DNA of 64,000 nt from DASREM01 sp035652095 (GTDB lineage: Bacteria; Acidobacteriota; Terriglobia; Terriglobales; Acidobacteriaceae): contig DASREM010000033.1 in assembly GCA_035652095.1 (NCBI GenBank), positions 49,844 through 113,843 of the forward strand, written 5' to 3'. Under the pieces are notes generated by a model. That model was given only the letters and a program-made list of their open reading frames with translations. It ran no database searches and was not told the DNA's origin. Both the position numbers and the translations under genes were made by a program. How positions within the stretch are numbered: position 1 is the first letter of the stretch; the number at the start of each line of letters is the position of its first letter. Positions 8,879-16,689 of this stretch are shown piece by piece.

Positions 8879-10282
8879 ATGTTCTGTAAGCTTCTGTTTA
8901 CATTTTTGTGCCTGTTGCTGTCTTCCATTTCTCTGTTCGCGCAAAACGCGAGAGATCAAGCCGACCTCATCATCACCCACGGCACGGTGATCACCATGAA
9001 CGGCCCGAGGTCCATTTACGATGACGGAGCAGTTGCCATCAAGGGCGACAGCATCGTTGGCGTGGGTTCTCGCGTTGACCTGGAGAAGAAGTATCAGTCC
9101 GCAAAGACCATTGACGCCAGCGACATGCTGGTTCTTCCCGGATTCGTCAATGGCCACACCCATGTCCCCATGACGTTATTCCGAGGGCTGCACGACGATG
9201 TCACACTGCAGGATTGGCTCTACAAATACATCTTCCCGGCCGAAGCCAAGAACGTGAACGAAGATTTCGTGCGCTGGGGAACCCGGCTGGCGGTGGCGGA
9301 GCAGATTCGTTCCGGCGTAACCACCTTCGCCGACATGTATTACTTCGAAGACGCCGTGGCCGAAGAAACCAAGGCGGCCGGCATGCGTGCGGTGCTGGGC
9401 GAGACCTGGATCGACTTCCCGGCCCCGGACAACCGGAGTGAACCCGAGATGATCGCCTATAGCGAACGATTCCTTACGAAGTGGCAAGGCGATCCCCTGA
9501 TTCACGCCGCGGTCGCGCCACATTCGATTTACACCTGTTCAGAAAAAACCCTGCGCGACGCTTCAGCTTTGGCAAGAAAATATCGTGCACCCATTCTCAT
9601 TCACACCTCCGAAATGAAAAAAGAATGGGAGGATAGCGAGAAGCAACACGGAATGTCGCCGGTGCAGTATCTCGACAAACTCGGCGTGTTGGGGCCTGAT
9701 GTGGTCTCGGCGCACTGCATTTTCGTGGATGCAGCCGACCGCAAGACACTCGCTCAGAGGCAAGTTGGCTGCGTACACAATCCGTCGAGCAACATGATGA
9801 TCGCGAGCGGGGTCTCTCCCGTCCCGGAGATGCGTGCGGAAGGGGTGGCAGTCGGTCTCGGTACAGACGGCCCAGCAGGCAGCAATAACGATCTGGACAT
9901 CATGGAGGAGATGGACCTCGCTGCCAAGCTCGCCAAAATCAATAAACTGGATCCGCTGGCGTTAAGCGCGCCAGCAGTGGTCGCGATGGCCACCATCGAT
10001 GGCGCCAAGGCCCTGCACCTGGAAAAGGAAATCGGTTCCATCGAGCCCGGCAAAAAGGCGGACCTGGTCCTGCTCAGCTTGAAAGAACCCAATGCCGTGC
10101 CGGTGTACGACGTCTATGCACAGATCGCTTATGCCTCGAAGGCGAGCGACATTGATACCGTCATCATCGGCGGACGCGTCGTAATGCAGCATCGCAAATT
10201 GCTAACCGTAGACAAGGATGCGGCGATCAAAAAAGCTCGCGAGTACAAGAAGAGCATCGCGGCGTCGCTCGGGCTGCAATAA
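8879..10282 (+). CDS. Secreted amidohydrolase of the TrzA/SsnA/MtaD deaminase type
   Basis: About 467 residues. The N-terminus is a signal peptide (MFCKLLFTFLCLLLSSISLFAQ), then a metal-dependent amidohydrolase barrel: NGHTHVPM metal pair, HSIYTC, HTSEMKKE, SAHCIF and GTDGPAGSNND, with the composite domain closing at IGSIEPGKKADLVLL. Family members deaminate or dechlorinate purines and triazines, or act on methylthioadenosine/S-adenosylhomocysteine, normally in the cytosol. Start chosen at 8879 because the signal peptide begins there; AAGGA lies about 10 bases upstream. An ATG at 8852 is possible. It follows the PF06684 pair by 13 bases, so is likely co-transcribed. The exported location is odd for this family. 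It converges on the enamidase-like gene with one base between stops. Confidence 0.82.
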   Translation: MFCKLLFTFLCLLLSSISLFAQNARDQADLIITHGTVITMNGPRSIYDDGAVAIKGDSIVGVGSRVDLEKKYQSAKTIDASDMLVLPGFVNGHTHVPMTLFRGLHDDVTLQDWLYKYIFPAEAKNVNEDFVRWGTRLAVAEQIRSGVTTFADMYYFEDAVAEETKAAGMRAVLGETWIDFPAPDNRSEPEMIAYSERFLTKWQGDPLIHAAVAPHSIYTCSEKTLRDASALARKYRAPILIHTSEMKKEWEDSEKQHGMSPVQYLDKLGVLGPDVVSAHCIFVDAADRKTLAQRQVGCVHNPSSNMMIASGVSPVPEMRAEGVAVGLGTDGPAGSNNDLDIMEEMDLAAKLAKINKLDPLALSAPAVVAMATIDGAKALHLEKEIGSIEPGKKADLVLLSLKEPNAVPVYDVYAQIAYASKASDIDTVIIGGRVVMQHRKLLTVDKDAAIKKAREYKKSIAASLGLQ

Positions 10283-10283
10283 G

Positions 10284-11480
10284 CTAGGAGACAATCTCCG
10301 GAAAGCGAGTCGCAGGCGGGGTATTGCGGCTGCGCTGAGCGGCCACAACTCCATCAATCATCACCATCCCGATTCCCGGGAGGTCCCCCGCTTGAATGCT
10401 CTCGAGCACGGTTTTGCCGGCTGAGTGCTGCGCCTTGTCGAGGAACACGAAGGTTGCGTCGCGGCCGATTTCGACAACTCCGCACGTCAGCTTGCGAATT
10501 CTGGCAGTGTTGCCGGTTGCAAAACACACCGCCAGCTCTGCGGGAATTTCTCCCACCGAGGAAAGCATTGCGATCATGCGCAGGATCCCGAGCGGCTGGA
10601 CCCCAGAACCCGCGGGCGAATCCGTCCCAAGAATCACCTGGGCCAGTTTCTTCAACTCTCGCGCCGTGCGGAGTGTAAGGAGCGCGGCTTTTTCGTTGCC
10701 GTTATGGACAATCTCCAGCGCTCTGGAAGACTCCTCGCACAAACTCACAATCTGATCGGATGGAAGCGCGGTGTGGCCGCCGTTAATGTGGCCAATCACA
10801 TCTGCGTCGGCGGCGAGGACAATGTCCTTGTCAATAAGGCTTGATCCCGGGATGGACGGGCCCCCGGTGTGAATCGTGCTCTGCATGCCATATTTGCGTG
10901 CCCATCCCACCATCTCATGAGCGGTCGCGCCATCCTTCACGCTGCCCAGCCCAACTTCGCCCAGCATTGTGACTCCCGCTGCGGCCAGATCTTTGAAATC
11001 GTCCTCGACCATGCCATGCTCGATCACCGGCGCACCTGCGTGCAGCCTCACTCCCCCAGGCCGAAACGCCGAGAACGCACGCTGCGCAAAAATCGCCATC
11101 GCCTTCAGGCCGACAACATCCTTGGGACGGCCAGGGGTGTGCACCTCCCCGGCAGAGATCATGGCCGTGACACCTCCGTGCAGGTAGCTGTCAATCCATC
11201 CCAGTTGGTTTTGTCGCGGAGTCCAGTCCCCGGCCACCGGATGCACGTGGCTGTCAATCAGGCCCGGGGCCAGGGTGGTGCCTCTGGCGTCAATCACTGC
11301 AGTTATCCCCTCGGAATCCACCGCGTTCGCTTTACCAATGGCGGTGATCTTCCCATCCCCGATGATCACGGTATCCGCATCCAGAATCGGATTGTTCAGA
11401 TCTCCACTGAGCAGCAATCCGATATTCCGGATCATGACGCGCGATCCCGACTTGTTCGCTACCGGTTCCTGGTGAGTCAT
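10284..11480 (-). CDS. Enamidase-like amidohydrolase
   Basis: A 398-residue cytoplasmic amidohydrolase with DSHVHPVAGDW (metal pair around residues 78-80), a MLGEVGLGS segment whose Glu175 is placed to bridge the metals, HTGGPSIPGSS, GHINGGHTALP and the catalytic GTDSPAGSG. It resembles enamidase (1,4,5,6-tetrahydro-6-oxonicotinate amidohydrolase), which opens the reduced nicotinate ring to 2-formylglutarate. Start at 11480 has GGGGA upstream; an internal Met 15 codons later would also leave a full barrel. It is on the opposite strand to the reductase operon and its promoter lies between it and the divergent nicotinamidase-like gene. General amidohydrolase assignment is firm; enamidase is the best specific guess. 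Confidence 0.72.
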   Translation of the reverse strand: MTHQEPVANKSGSRVMIRNIGLLLSGDLNNPILDADTVIIGDGKITAIGKANAVDSEGITAVIDARGTTLAPGLIDSHVHPVAGDWTPRQNQLGWIDSYLHGGVTAMISAGEVHTPGRPKDVVGLKAMAIFAQRAFSAFRPGGVRLHAGAPVIEHGMVEDDFKDLAAAGVTMLGEVGLGSVKDGATAHEMVGWARKYGMQSTIHTGGPSIPGSSLIDKDIVLAADADVIGHINGGHTALPSDQIVSLCEESSRALEIVHNGNEKAALLTLRTARELKKLAQVILGTDSPAGSGVQPLGILRMIAMLSSVGEIPAELAVCFATGNTARIRKLTCGVVEIGRDATFVFLDKAQHSAGKTVLESIQAGDLPGIGMVMIDGVVAAQRSRNTPPATRFPEIVS

Positions 11481-11500
11481 TCGCTATCCCCGCCCGCGTG

Positions 11501-11526
11501 TTGAATGCGTCCATTCTGTTTACAAT
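11501..11526 (+). promoter_or_regulatory. Possible sigma70-type promoter of the isochorismatase-fold gene
   Basis: TTGAAT at 11501-11506 and TACAAT at 11521-11526. The -10 box is good but the 14-base spacer is short, so only the -10 may be used. Transcription from it would start near 11533, which fits the ATG at 11558 rather than the upstream in-frame starts. Confidence 0.28.
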
Positions 11527-11557
11527 GGTTGAAGCACGCAATCATCCGGGCGGACGC

Positions 11558-12163
11558 ATGTTCTCACGTGACGTTGTTTTTTGGGAAGTGGATACTCAGG
11601 TGGACTTCATGTTGCCGGGAGGCAATCTCTATGTGCCCGGTGCAGAAAAATTGTTACCCCGGCTCAAGGCGCTGACCCAACCCGCTCGCGAAGGGCGGGT
11701 GTTCCTGGTGTCGCATGGCTGCTTCCACTCCGAGAACGACCCCGAATTCAAGACCTTTCCTCCTCATTGCATCAAGGGAACACCAGGCGCCGAATTCGTT
11801 CCCGAGGCCCTCACCGACAACGTATTGCGCATCCCCAACCAGCCCTATGTGGTTCCCGACATCTCTTCCTACAAGCAGGTCCTGCTGGAGAAGCAAACCT
11901 TGGATGTTTTCGAGAGCCGTCATGCGGAGGAAATCCTAAGGCAGTTGGATGGCAACGCTCGCTTTGTTGTCTTCGGGGTGGTAACGGAATATTGCGTTCG
12001 CCTCGCGGCCAAAGGGCTACTGGAGCGCGGTCGAAGAGTCTCGATCGTTCAGGATGCGATCGAAACTCTCGCGCACGATGCCGCCACCCGTACCTGCGAC
12101 GAGCTGACGTCTATGAAAGCCGACTTTATAAGCACCCAGCAAGCTTTGAACCTGGTACGGTGA
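11558..12163 (+). CDS. Nicotinamidase-like isochorismatase-fold hydrolase
   Basis: About 201 residues of the cysteine-hydrolase fold. The catalytic triad is placed as in nicotinamidase: Asp12 (FWEVDTQVDFM), Lys in FPPHCIKGTPGAEF and Cys in VVTEYCVRLAAKGL. The PPHC-x-KGTPG loop is typical of PncA-type nicotinamidases rather than isochorismatase itself. The usual DWH metal loop reads SHGCFHSEND, so metal ligands may differ. In-frame starts at 11498 and 11525 exist; 11558 is chosen because the fold begins right there and a -10 box lies upstream. Divergent from the enamidase-like gene with a short shared promoter region. If it releases nicotinate from nicotinamide it would feed the adjacent pathway (inference). 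Confidence 0.72.
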   Translation: MFSRDVVFWEVDTQVDFMLPGGNLYVPGAEKLLPRLKALTQPAREGRVFLVSHGCFHSENDPEFKTFPPHCIKGTPGAEFVPEALTDNVLRIPNQPYVVPDISSYKQVLLEKQTLDVFESRHAEEILRQLDGNARFVVFGVVTEYCVRLAAKGLLERGRRVSIVQDAIETLAHDAATRTCDELTSMKADFISTQQALNLVR

Positions 12164-12657
12164 ATCAGCGCTGCTTCAGAAAACTGCCTCTCTCTCCCTC
12201 GATCCATCCAAGCAGGTTGAGGTAGCAAATTGCTGCAACAGGAACACTCCCTGGCGATATCCGGCCTCCAGTTCAGGGAATCAAGAGCCCGTTTCGGCGG
12301 GGAATAGCAGGCAGGAGACGGATTTCCCCAAATTCACGCGGGCGCAGATAACCAAAGTAACATTCACCGCGATCTCGAGAGTTTATCTCCCTTACTTTCT
12401 TCGGGTCACCGACAATGCCAGACTCCACTTGCCCCATACAGACGATCCCCGCTGTGCCAGTTTGGAGGTTTTTCGGGTTCCCATTCGGGAAGCGGGGTTG
12501 GAATCATCAAACAAAGTTGCTGTGCCTCGCACGCTGGACGCTACACTTTAGCTACTTCTCATGCGTTAGACCCTGTTATCCTCCTCCCCCCGCTTAAGAA
12601 GAAAATGGACCCGGTTCTGGACTGCCGGGTGCGTCGAAAATGGATGGAGGGTTCCCT
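12164..12657. other. Intergenic region without a convincing gene
   Basis: Nearly 500 bases between the nicotinamidase-like gene and the response regulator. A 60-codon frame at 12415-12597 has no ribosome site or family-like composition and is not called. GGAGG at 12646-12650 is the ribosome site of the response regulator. No clear terminator hairpin seen. Confidence 0.5.
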
Positions 12658-13461
12658 ATGCAGTCTTCTGGCTCGTCCCGCGAGGGTCGAATCCGTGTAC
12701 TGGTGGCCGACAGCACACGAATGCATGCCCAATTGCTGGCCGATGCTATTCAGCGCGACACCGAGCTACAGGTAATTGCGTCCGTCTCAGATTCTTGCGA
12801 TTTGCTGGCTTCCGCCGACTTCTACGAGTTTGATGTGGCTCTCATAAGTTCAAATCTGGATGAGCAGTCTGGCCGTGGTTTTCAAGTGCTGCGCGAATTG
12901 CGTGCGCGGCGGCCATCATTGCGCGTGGTCATGTTGCTTGACTCCACCCGCCGTGAAGACACTCTGCAGGCTTTTCATGGCGGCGCCCGGGGGATCTTCA
13001 GCCGCTACGAGCCTGTAGAGCTACTTTGCAAGTGCATCCGCTCGGTATGCAACGGGGAAATCTGGGCCAATAATCAGCAGATGGCTTACATGGTCGAGTC
13101 GCTGGCGTCCACGCCGGCAGTTCACGCGGTTGACTCCAACGGCATGAACCTGCTTTCCAAGAGAGAGCTCGAAGTTGTGCGTAGCCTGGCCGAGGGACTC
13201 ACCAACCGTGAGATCGCCGAGCGCCTTGGCCTAAGCCAACACACGATCAAGAACTATCTCTTTCGCGTGTTCGATAAACTGGGCGTGTCCAGCCGCGTCG
13301 AACTCTTGTACATGACGTTGACCCAGGCCGCATCGTTCCCAGAAATGCCGTCCGACAGTCACGAAGCTGGAAATGGCCATATTCGCCCGACATTCAGTAC
13401 TGGCCGTCAGCCCGCTGCTTCCACTCTGTCACGCATTGATTTAGGAGTTCGCCACGGTTGA
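12658..13461 (+). CDS. NarL/LuxR-type response regulator with degenerate receiver
   Basis: 267 residues: an N-terminal receiver-like domain (IRVLVADSTRMHAQLL) and a C-terminal LuxR helix-turn-helix (LSKRELEVVRSLAEGLTNREIAERLGLSQHTIKNYLFRVFDKLGV). The phospho-acceptor position after the third strand, normally Asp, reads ALISSNLDEQ, and the acidic pair at the start has a single Asp, so phosphorylation in the usual way is doubtful. A C-terminal tail of about 45 residues is low in structure. Start at 12658 is set by GGAGG seven bases upstream; an ATG at 12640 lacks one. No partner histidine kinase is visible. A short strong hairpin follows. Targets unknown. Confidence 0.88.
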   Translation: MQSSGSSREGRIRVLVADSTRMHAQLLADAIQRDTELQVIASVSDSCDLLASADFYEFDVALISSNLDEQSGRGFQVLRELRARRPSLRVVMLLDSTRREDTLQAFHGGARGIFSRYEPVELLCKCIRSVCNGEIWANNQQMAYMVESLASTPAVHAVDSNGMNLLSKRELEVVRSLAEGLTNREIAERLGLSQHTIKNYLFRVFDKLGVSSRVELLYMTLTQAASFPEMPSDSHEAGNGHIRPTFSTGRQPAASTLSRIDLGVRHG

Positions 13462-13490
13462 AACGAAGTTGCCGTGCTGGTTCGAACAAA

Positions 13491-13514
13491 AAACCGGGCT
13501 CCATGGCCCGGTTT
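13491..13514. terminator. Bidirectional hairpin terminator
   Basis: Perfect 9-bp stem AAACCGGGC / GCCCGGTTT with a 6-base loop. On the minus strand it is followed by T-rich sequence, so it suits the PEP-CTERM gene best; it also lies just after the response regulator. Confidence 0.75.
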
Positions 13515-13548
13515 CAATTTCACGCAATCTGCCCTTATGCAGACCTGA

Positions 13549-14031
13549 TCAGGGGAGGCGGCCCGACGTTCGCTGGCGCCACGCCACAGCACCCAGCATC
13601 GTCAACAGCGAGCACATCGCGGTCCAGATCCCCCCGCCCTCCGGCACACTCGTATAGTGAAAACTGGCAGCCTGCCGCCAGTTCGTAATCCCACCATCGA
13701 TCCAATATTGGCCGAAGTTTACCGGGTTCAGCAGGACTGAGTACAGGATGGAGTCCCCTTTCACGGTCCCGCTATAAAGGAACAGGAAGCCGCCTTGTGC
13801 CGTGGTGCTCGTGAGCGTGACGTTCCCAAATATCGAACTCACAAACGATAGAGACGAAGACAGGATTGTGTTCGTTGTAGTGTTGTAGGTAAATGTTCCG
13901 TTCGCCGTTCCAAACCCGCCGGACAGGGAGGTCGTAAAGTTATAGGTCGAGATCGAGTCGGCATAGATCGGGACGCAAAGGATCAGAAGCAAAAACGCAA
14001 TTAGAGCCAGCACTTTCCTTCGAGCGCCCAT
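13549..14031 (-). CDS. Small PEP-CTERM-type secreted protein
   Basis: 160 residues: signal peptide (ARRKVLALIAFLLLILCVPIYA), a Ser/Thr/Gly/Asn-rich beta-type middle, and a C-terminal sorting signal made of VPEGG, a hydrophobic helix (TAMCSLLTMLGAVAW) and Arg residues at the very end. Such proteins are exported and processed by exosortase, none of which is visible here. The motif is VPEGG rather than the commonest VPEPS, still within the family range. Start at 14031 has AGGAG five bases upstream; the longer frame is not supported. It has its own promoter at 14089-14116 and terminator at 13491-13514, so it is a monocistronic unit. Function unknown. Confidence 0.8.
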   Translation of the reverse strand: MGARRKVLALIAFLLLILCVPIYADSISTYNFTTSLSGGFGTANGTFTYNTTTNTILSSSLSFVSSIFGNVTLTSTTAQGGFLFLYSGTVKGDSILYSVLLNPVNFGQYWIDGGITNWRQAASFHYTSVPEGGGIWTAMCSLLTMLGAVAWRQRTSGRLP

Positions 14032-14079
14032 TGCAACTCCTCCAGTGAAGCCGGCACGAGCGTCCCGCACCTTTGCTCG

Positions 14080-14116
14080 TACACTCGAAGTGTAGAACCA
14101 GACCTTGAGCTGTCAA
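14080..14116 (-). promoter_or_regulatory. Promoter with palindromic operator for the PEP-CTERM gene
   Basis: Reading the minus strand: TTGACA (14116-14111), 16-base spacer, TACACT (14094-14089), then the gene start at 14031. A palindrome TACACT-CGA-AGTGTA (14080-14094) covers the -10 box, a good place for a repressor. Confidence 0.6.
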
Positions 14117-14411
14117 GATTGATAGTTTTTGCAACCCCCTCGCAAACACCTGCAATAATGCCTGTAACCACTTGACAGCACTCATCCAGAACGGACCTGC
14201 AGACGGCTCCGCGCGGGGTTCTAATTTGGTCGTCGGGTTTGGTTTCTATGGCGAACTCGTGTCCCAGTCCGGAGCCTTACCACACCGCAGGCAGCTTCCC
14301 CCAGCCACGCTCGAACCCATACATTGTTCCGGTTGGAAAGTGACATTTTCCGAATGTTGGTGGATTCTTGTAGGTCGATCGCATCGAGCCACCCTCGATG
14401 GAAGGAGCCCC

Positions 14412-15515
14412 ATGTTTTCGTTATTACGTGCTCTCGCTTTCATTTCGATGATCTTCGCTGTTGTCCTGGGTTCTGCTCAAGTTGCCACCTCCAGTGCTCC
14501 TCCTGCGCCGCGAAACGACGATCAGGAAGCATTGAAAGCATTTGCCGCTTTGCATCCCATAGACGTCCACGTGCATGTCTTCAAAACAGACCCGGCGTTC
14601 CAGGCATTGCTGGAGCGCCTTAACCTCAAGCTCATGAACATCCTGGTCATGGATGACACCCTCCCCTACCGTAAGCAGTTGCAACCGCAAATCGATGATG
14701 CGCTCGCACTCATGCGGTCGGGAAAAGGTCATATCGCCCTTTGTACGACCTTCGACCCGTACAAATTTGACAGCTCATCGTTCTCCGCCGACACCGTGAA
14801 ACAGATGAATCAGAACTTTGCTGCCGGAGCCGTCGCGGTAAAAATCTGGAAAAACATCGGCATGGAAATCCGGGACAGAACTGGCAAATACATCATGGCC
14901 GACGATCCGAAGTTCCAGCCCATCTACCAGGACATCGCCCATCAGGGCAAGACTCTGATGGCACACCAGGCGGAGCCGGATGTCGCATGGGGCCCTCCCG
15001 ATCCCACCGATCCCTCCTGGTCCTACTACCAGGAAAATCCGCAATGGTACCTGGGAGACAAGCAAGGTTTCCCGTCCAAGCAGGCGATCCTGGCCGCGCG
15101 CGACCGGATATTACAGGACAATCCCAAGCTGAGAGTGGTGGGCGTACATCTGGGCAGCATGGAAAAAAGCCTCGAGGATATTGCCCAGCATCTGGACAAG
15201 TACCCGAATTTCGCGATCGACACCGCTGCCAGAATGGACTACCTGATCTTGGCGCCGCCTGAGAAGGTCCGCGCTTTCATCCTCAAGTACCAGGACAGAA
15301 TCTTGTATGGCACCGACCTCGATCTGCTGGCCGATGCCCGTGTACCCGAAGCCCTCAAAGATTGGCAATCCACCTACGCTCGCGATTGGAAGTTTCTGGC
15401 CACCGATCAATCGTTTGAAGTGAACGGACGAAAGGTCCAAGGATTACATCTGCCTCAGGTCGTGCTTCAAAAGCTCTTCCGAGATAATGCGAAGCAATGG
15501 ATCCATGGCTTGTGA
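14412..15515 (+). CDS. Secreted amidohydrolase-2 family protein
   Basis: 367 residues. Signal peptide (MFSLLRALAFISMIFAVVLGSAQ), then a PF04909-type barrel: HPIDVHVHVF metal pair, MAHQAEPD, VVGVHLGSMEKS and LYGTDLDLL with the catalytic Asp. Family members hydrolyse or decarboxylate small ring compounds; many secreted ones from soil bacteria are uncharacterised. GAAGGAG at 14401-14407 and the signal peptide fix the start at 14412. The 295 bases upstream (14117-14411) hold no gene that I can support. It stands alone, convergent with the DUF899 operon, and no link to the heterocycle cluster is shown by the sequence. Confidence 0.8.
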   Translation: MFSLLRALAFISMIFAVVLGSAQVATSSAPPAPRNDDQEALKAFAALHPIDVHVHVFKTDPAFQALLERLNLKLMNILVMDDTLPYRKQLQPQIDDALALMRSGKGHIALCTTFDPYKFDSSSFSADTVKQMNQNFAAGAVAVKIWKNIGMEIRDRTGKYIMADDPKFQPIYQDIAHQGKTLMAHQAEPDVAWGPPDPTDPSWSYYQENPQWYLGDKQGFPSKQAILAARDRILQDNPKLRVVGVHLGSMEKSLEDIAQHLDKYPNFAIDTAARMDYLILAPPEKVRAFILKYQDRILYGTDLDLLADARVPEALKDWQSTYARDWKFLATDQSFEVNGRKVQGLHLPQVVLQKLFRDNAKQWIHGL

Positions 15516-15659
15516 TCGCCGCTGCAGAGCATGAGTCCGTTTCTGATCGAAGCACCACAACAATCCTCAGAAGACGGCTTATCGGCGAAAATCCAAGGTC
15601 AGGTGATGGAAAAATCTCGCACGCTCGGTCCCAAGGGCAGACGAAGTGGACGACGTTCT

Positions 15660-16466
15660 TTAGGCCCCTTTCGCCTCGTCGTCGCGGCGTCGGATGGCGG
15701 CTCCTTCAGGGTCCGTTAAGATATCCATCCACTTCGGATGAGGCGTCGGCTCGGCGGAGTAGTTGTCGTGCCAGTTCCACCACCGGTACGGCGGGTTCTG
15801 CGGATAGCCCTCTGGCGAGTCCTCCCAAGTCTCCTGACGACCGAGTGGTGTAATGTCGAGGTAGCTCCAGACTGTCCCCATTGCCTCATCACCGCGGTTG
15901 TTGATCAAGTATGTGCGAAACACCCGCTCGCCATCCCGGAAGAACACGTTGTGCCCATGCCATTGATCGACGCCGAAGTCTTTGTCAAAGCTGTCTGTGA
16001 TGGTGTACCAGGGCATTTCCCACCCCATGCGCGTCTTCAGGCGCGATATATCCGTTTGGGGCGCGCGTGAGGCATAGACCAGCGTCGTGTCGCGAGCGTT
16101 CAGATGGGCAAGGTGTGACACTTGATCGGCGCCCAGGGAGCAACCACGGCAGGCGTGCTCGGGCCAGCCGAACACCCCGGGCTCGAAAAATGCGCGATAG
16201 ATAATCAACTGCCGGCGCCCCTCGAACAGGTCAAGCAGGCTCACCCTACCCTTAGGCCCGTCGAACTCATACTGCTTCTCCACCTTCATCCACGGCATGC
16301 GTCGACGCTCGGCGGCCAGCGCATCACGAGAGCGCGTGAAGGCTTTCTCTTTTACCAGAAGCTTCTGCCACGCAGCCTCCCAGTCCTGCTGCGAGACAAC
16401 CGGAGGTGTCTTCATCGCGAGGTCCCCTCTGCGTTGTTCATTGTCTTCCACTTTGTTTGTTGCCAT
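15660..16466 (-). CDS. DUF899 thioredoxin-like protein (second of the operon)
   Basis: 268 residues of the DUF899 family (thioredoxin-fold). Hallmarks: LLDLFEGRRQLIIYRAFF, a HACRGCSLGAD segment with a CxxC pair, TLVYASRAP, RMGWEMPWYT and a C-terminal W-x-x-HDNY. DUF899 proteins are predicted thiol-disulfide proteins of unknown substrate. Start at 16466 has AGGAG six bases upstream. It follows the CPAC microprotein without a gap (stop ends at 16467). It is co-transcribed with another DUF899 gene upstream. Confidence 0.85.
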   Translation of the reverse strand: MATNKVEDNEQRRGDLAMKTPPVVSQQDWEAAWQKLLVKEKAFTRSRDALAAERRRMPWMKVEKQYEFDGPKGRVSLLDLFEGRRQLIIYRAFFEPGVFGWPEHACRGCSLGADQVSHLAHLNARDTTLVYASRAPQTDISRLKTRMGWEMPWYTITDSFDKDFGVDQWHGHNVFFRDGERVFRTYLINNRGDEAMGTVWSYLDITPLGRQETWEDSPEGYPQNPPYRWWNWHDNYSAEPTPHPKWMDILTDPEGAAIRRRDDEAKGA

Positions 16467-16613
16467 TTACTTCTCCTTTGTTTTCTGAAACAGAGCGAAA
16501 CCGCTCGTTATCAAAAGGTTCTTGAATTTGGCGATGCACACCGCCAGAACCCCTCCTGTGGAAGCGGCTCCGGCGACCATGATTGCAGTGCTTTCGATGC
16601 ATGCTGGGCACAT
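16467..16613 (-). CDS. CPAC-motif membrane microprotein
   Basis: 48 residues: MCPACIESTAIMVAGAASTG then a hydrophobic stretch and a KTKEK tail. One transmembrane helix with a Cys-Pro-Ala-Cys motif at the very N-terminus. GGAG lies seven bases before the ATG. It sits between two DUF899 genes and its stop abuts the second one's ATG. I have seen similar microproteins beside DUF899 genes; a redox or metal-binding partner role is inferred from the CxxC. Confidence 0.7.
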   Translation of the reverse strand: MCPACIESTAIMVAGAASTGGVLAVCIAKFKNLLITSGFALFQKTKEK

Positions 16614-16689
16614 ATGTTTCTCCTCTGAACTTCTATTCCTCGCGCCTGATTGCATGAGTCGTCGAGGGTTCTTGCAAGCACAACCTCGA

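Noticed and set aside
12415..12597. 60-codon reading frame before the response regulator
   Set aside because: No ribosome site, no recognisable domain and residue composition not protein-like.
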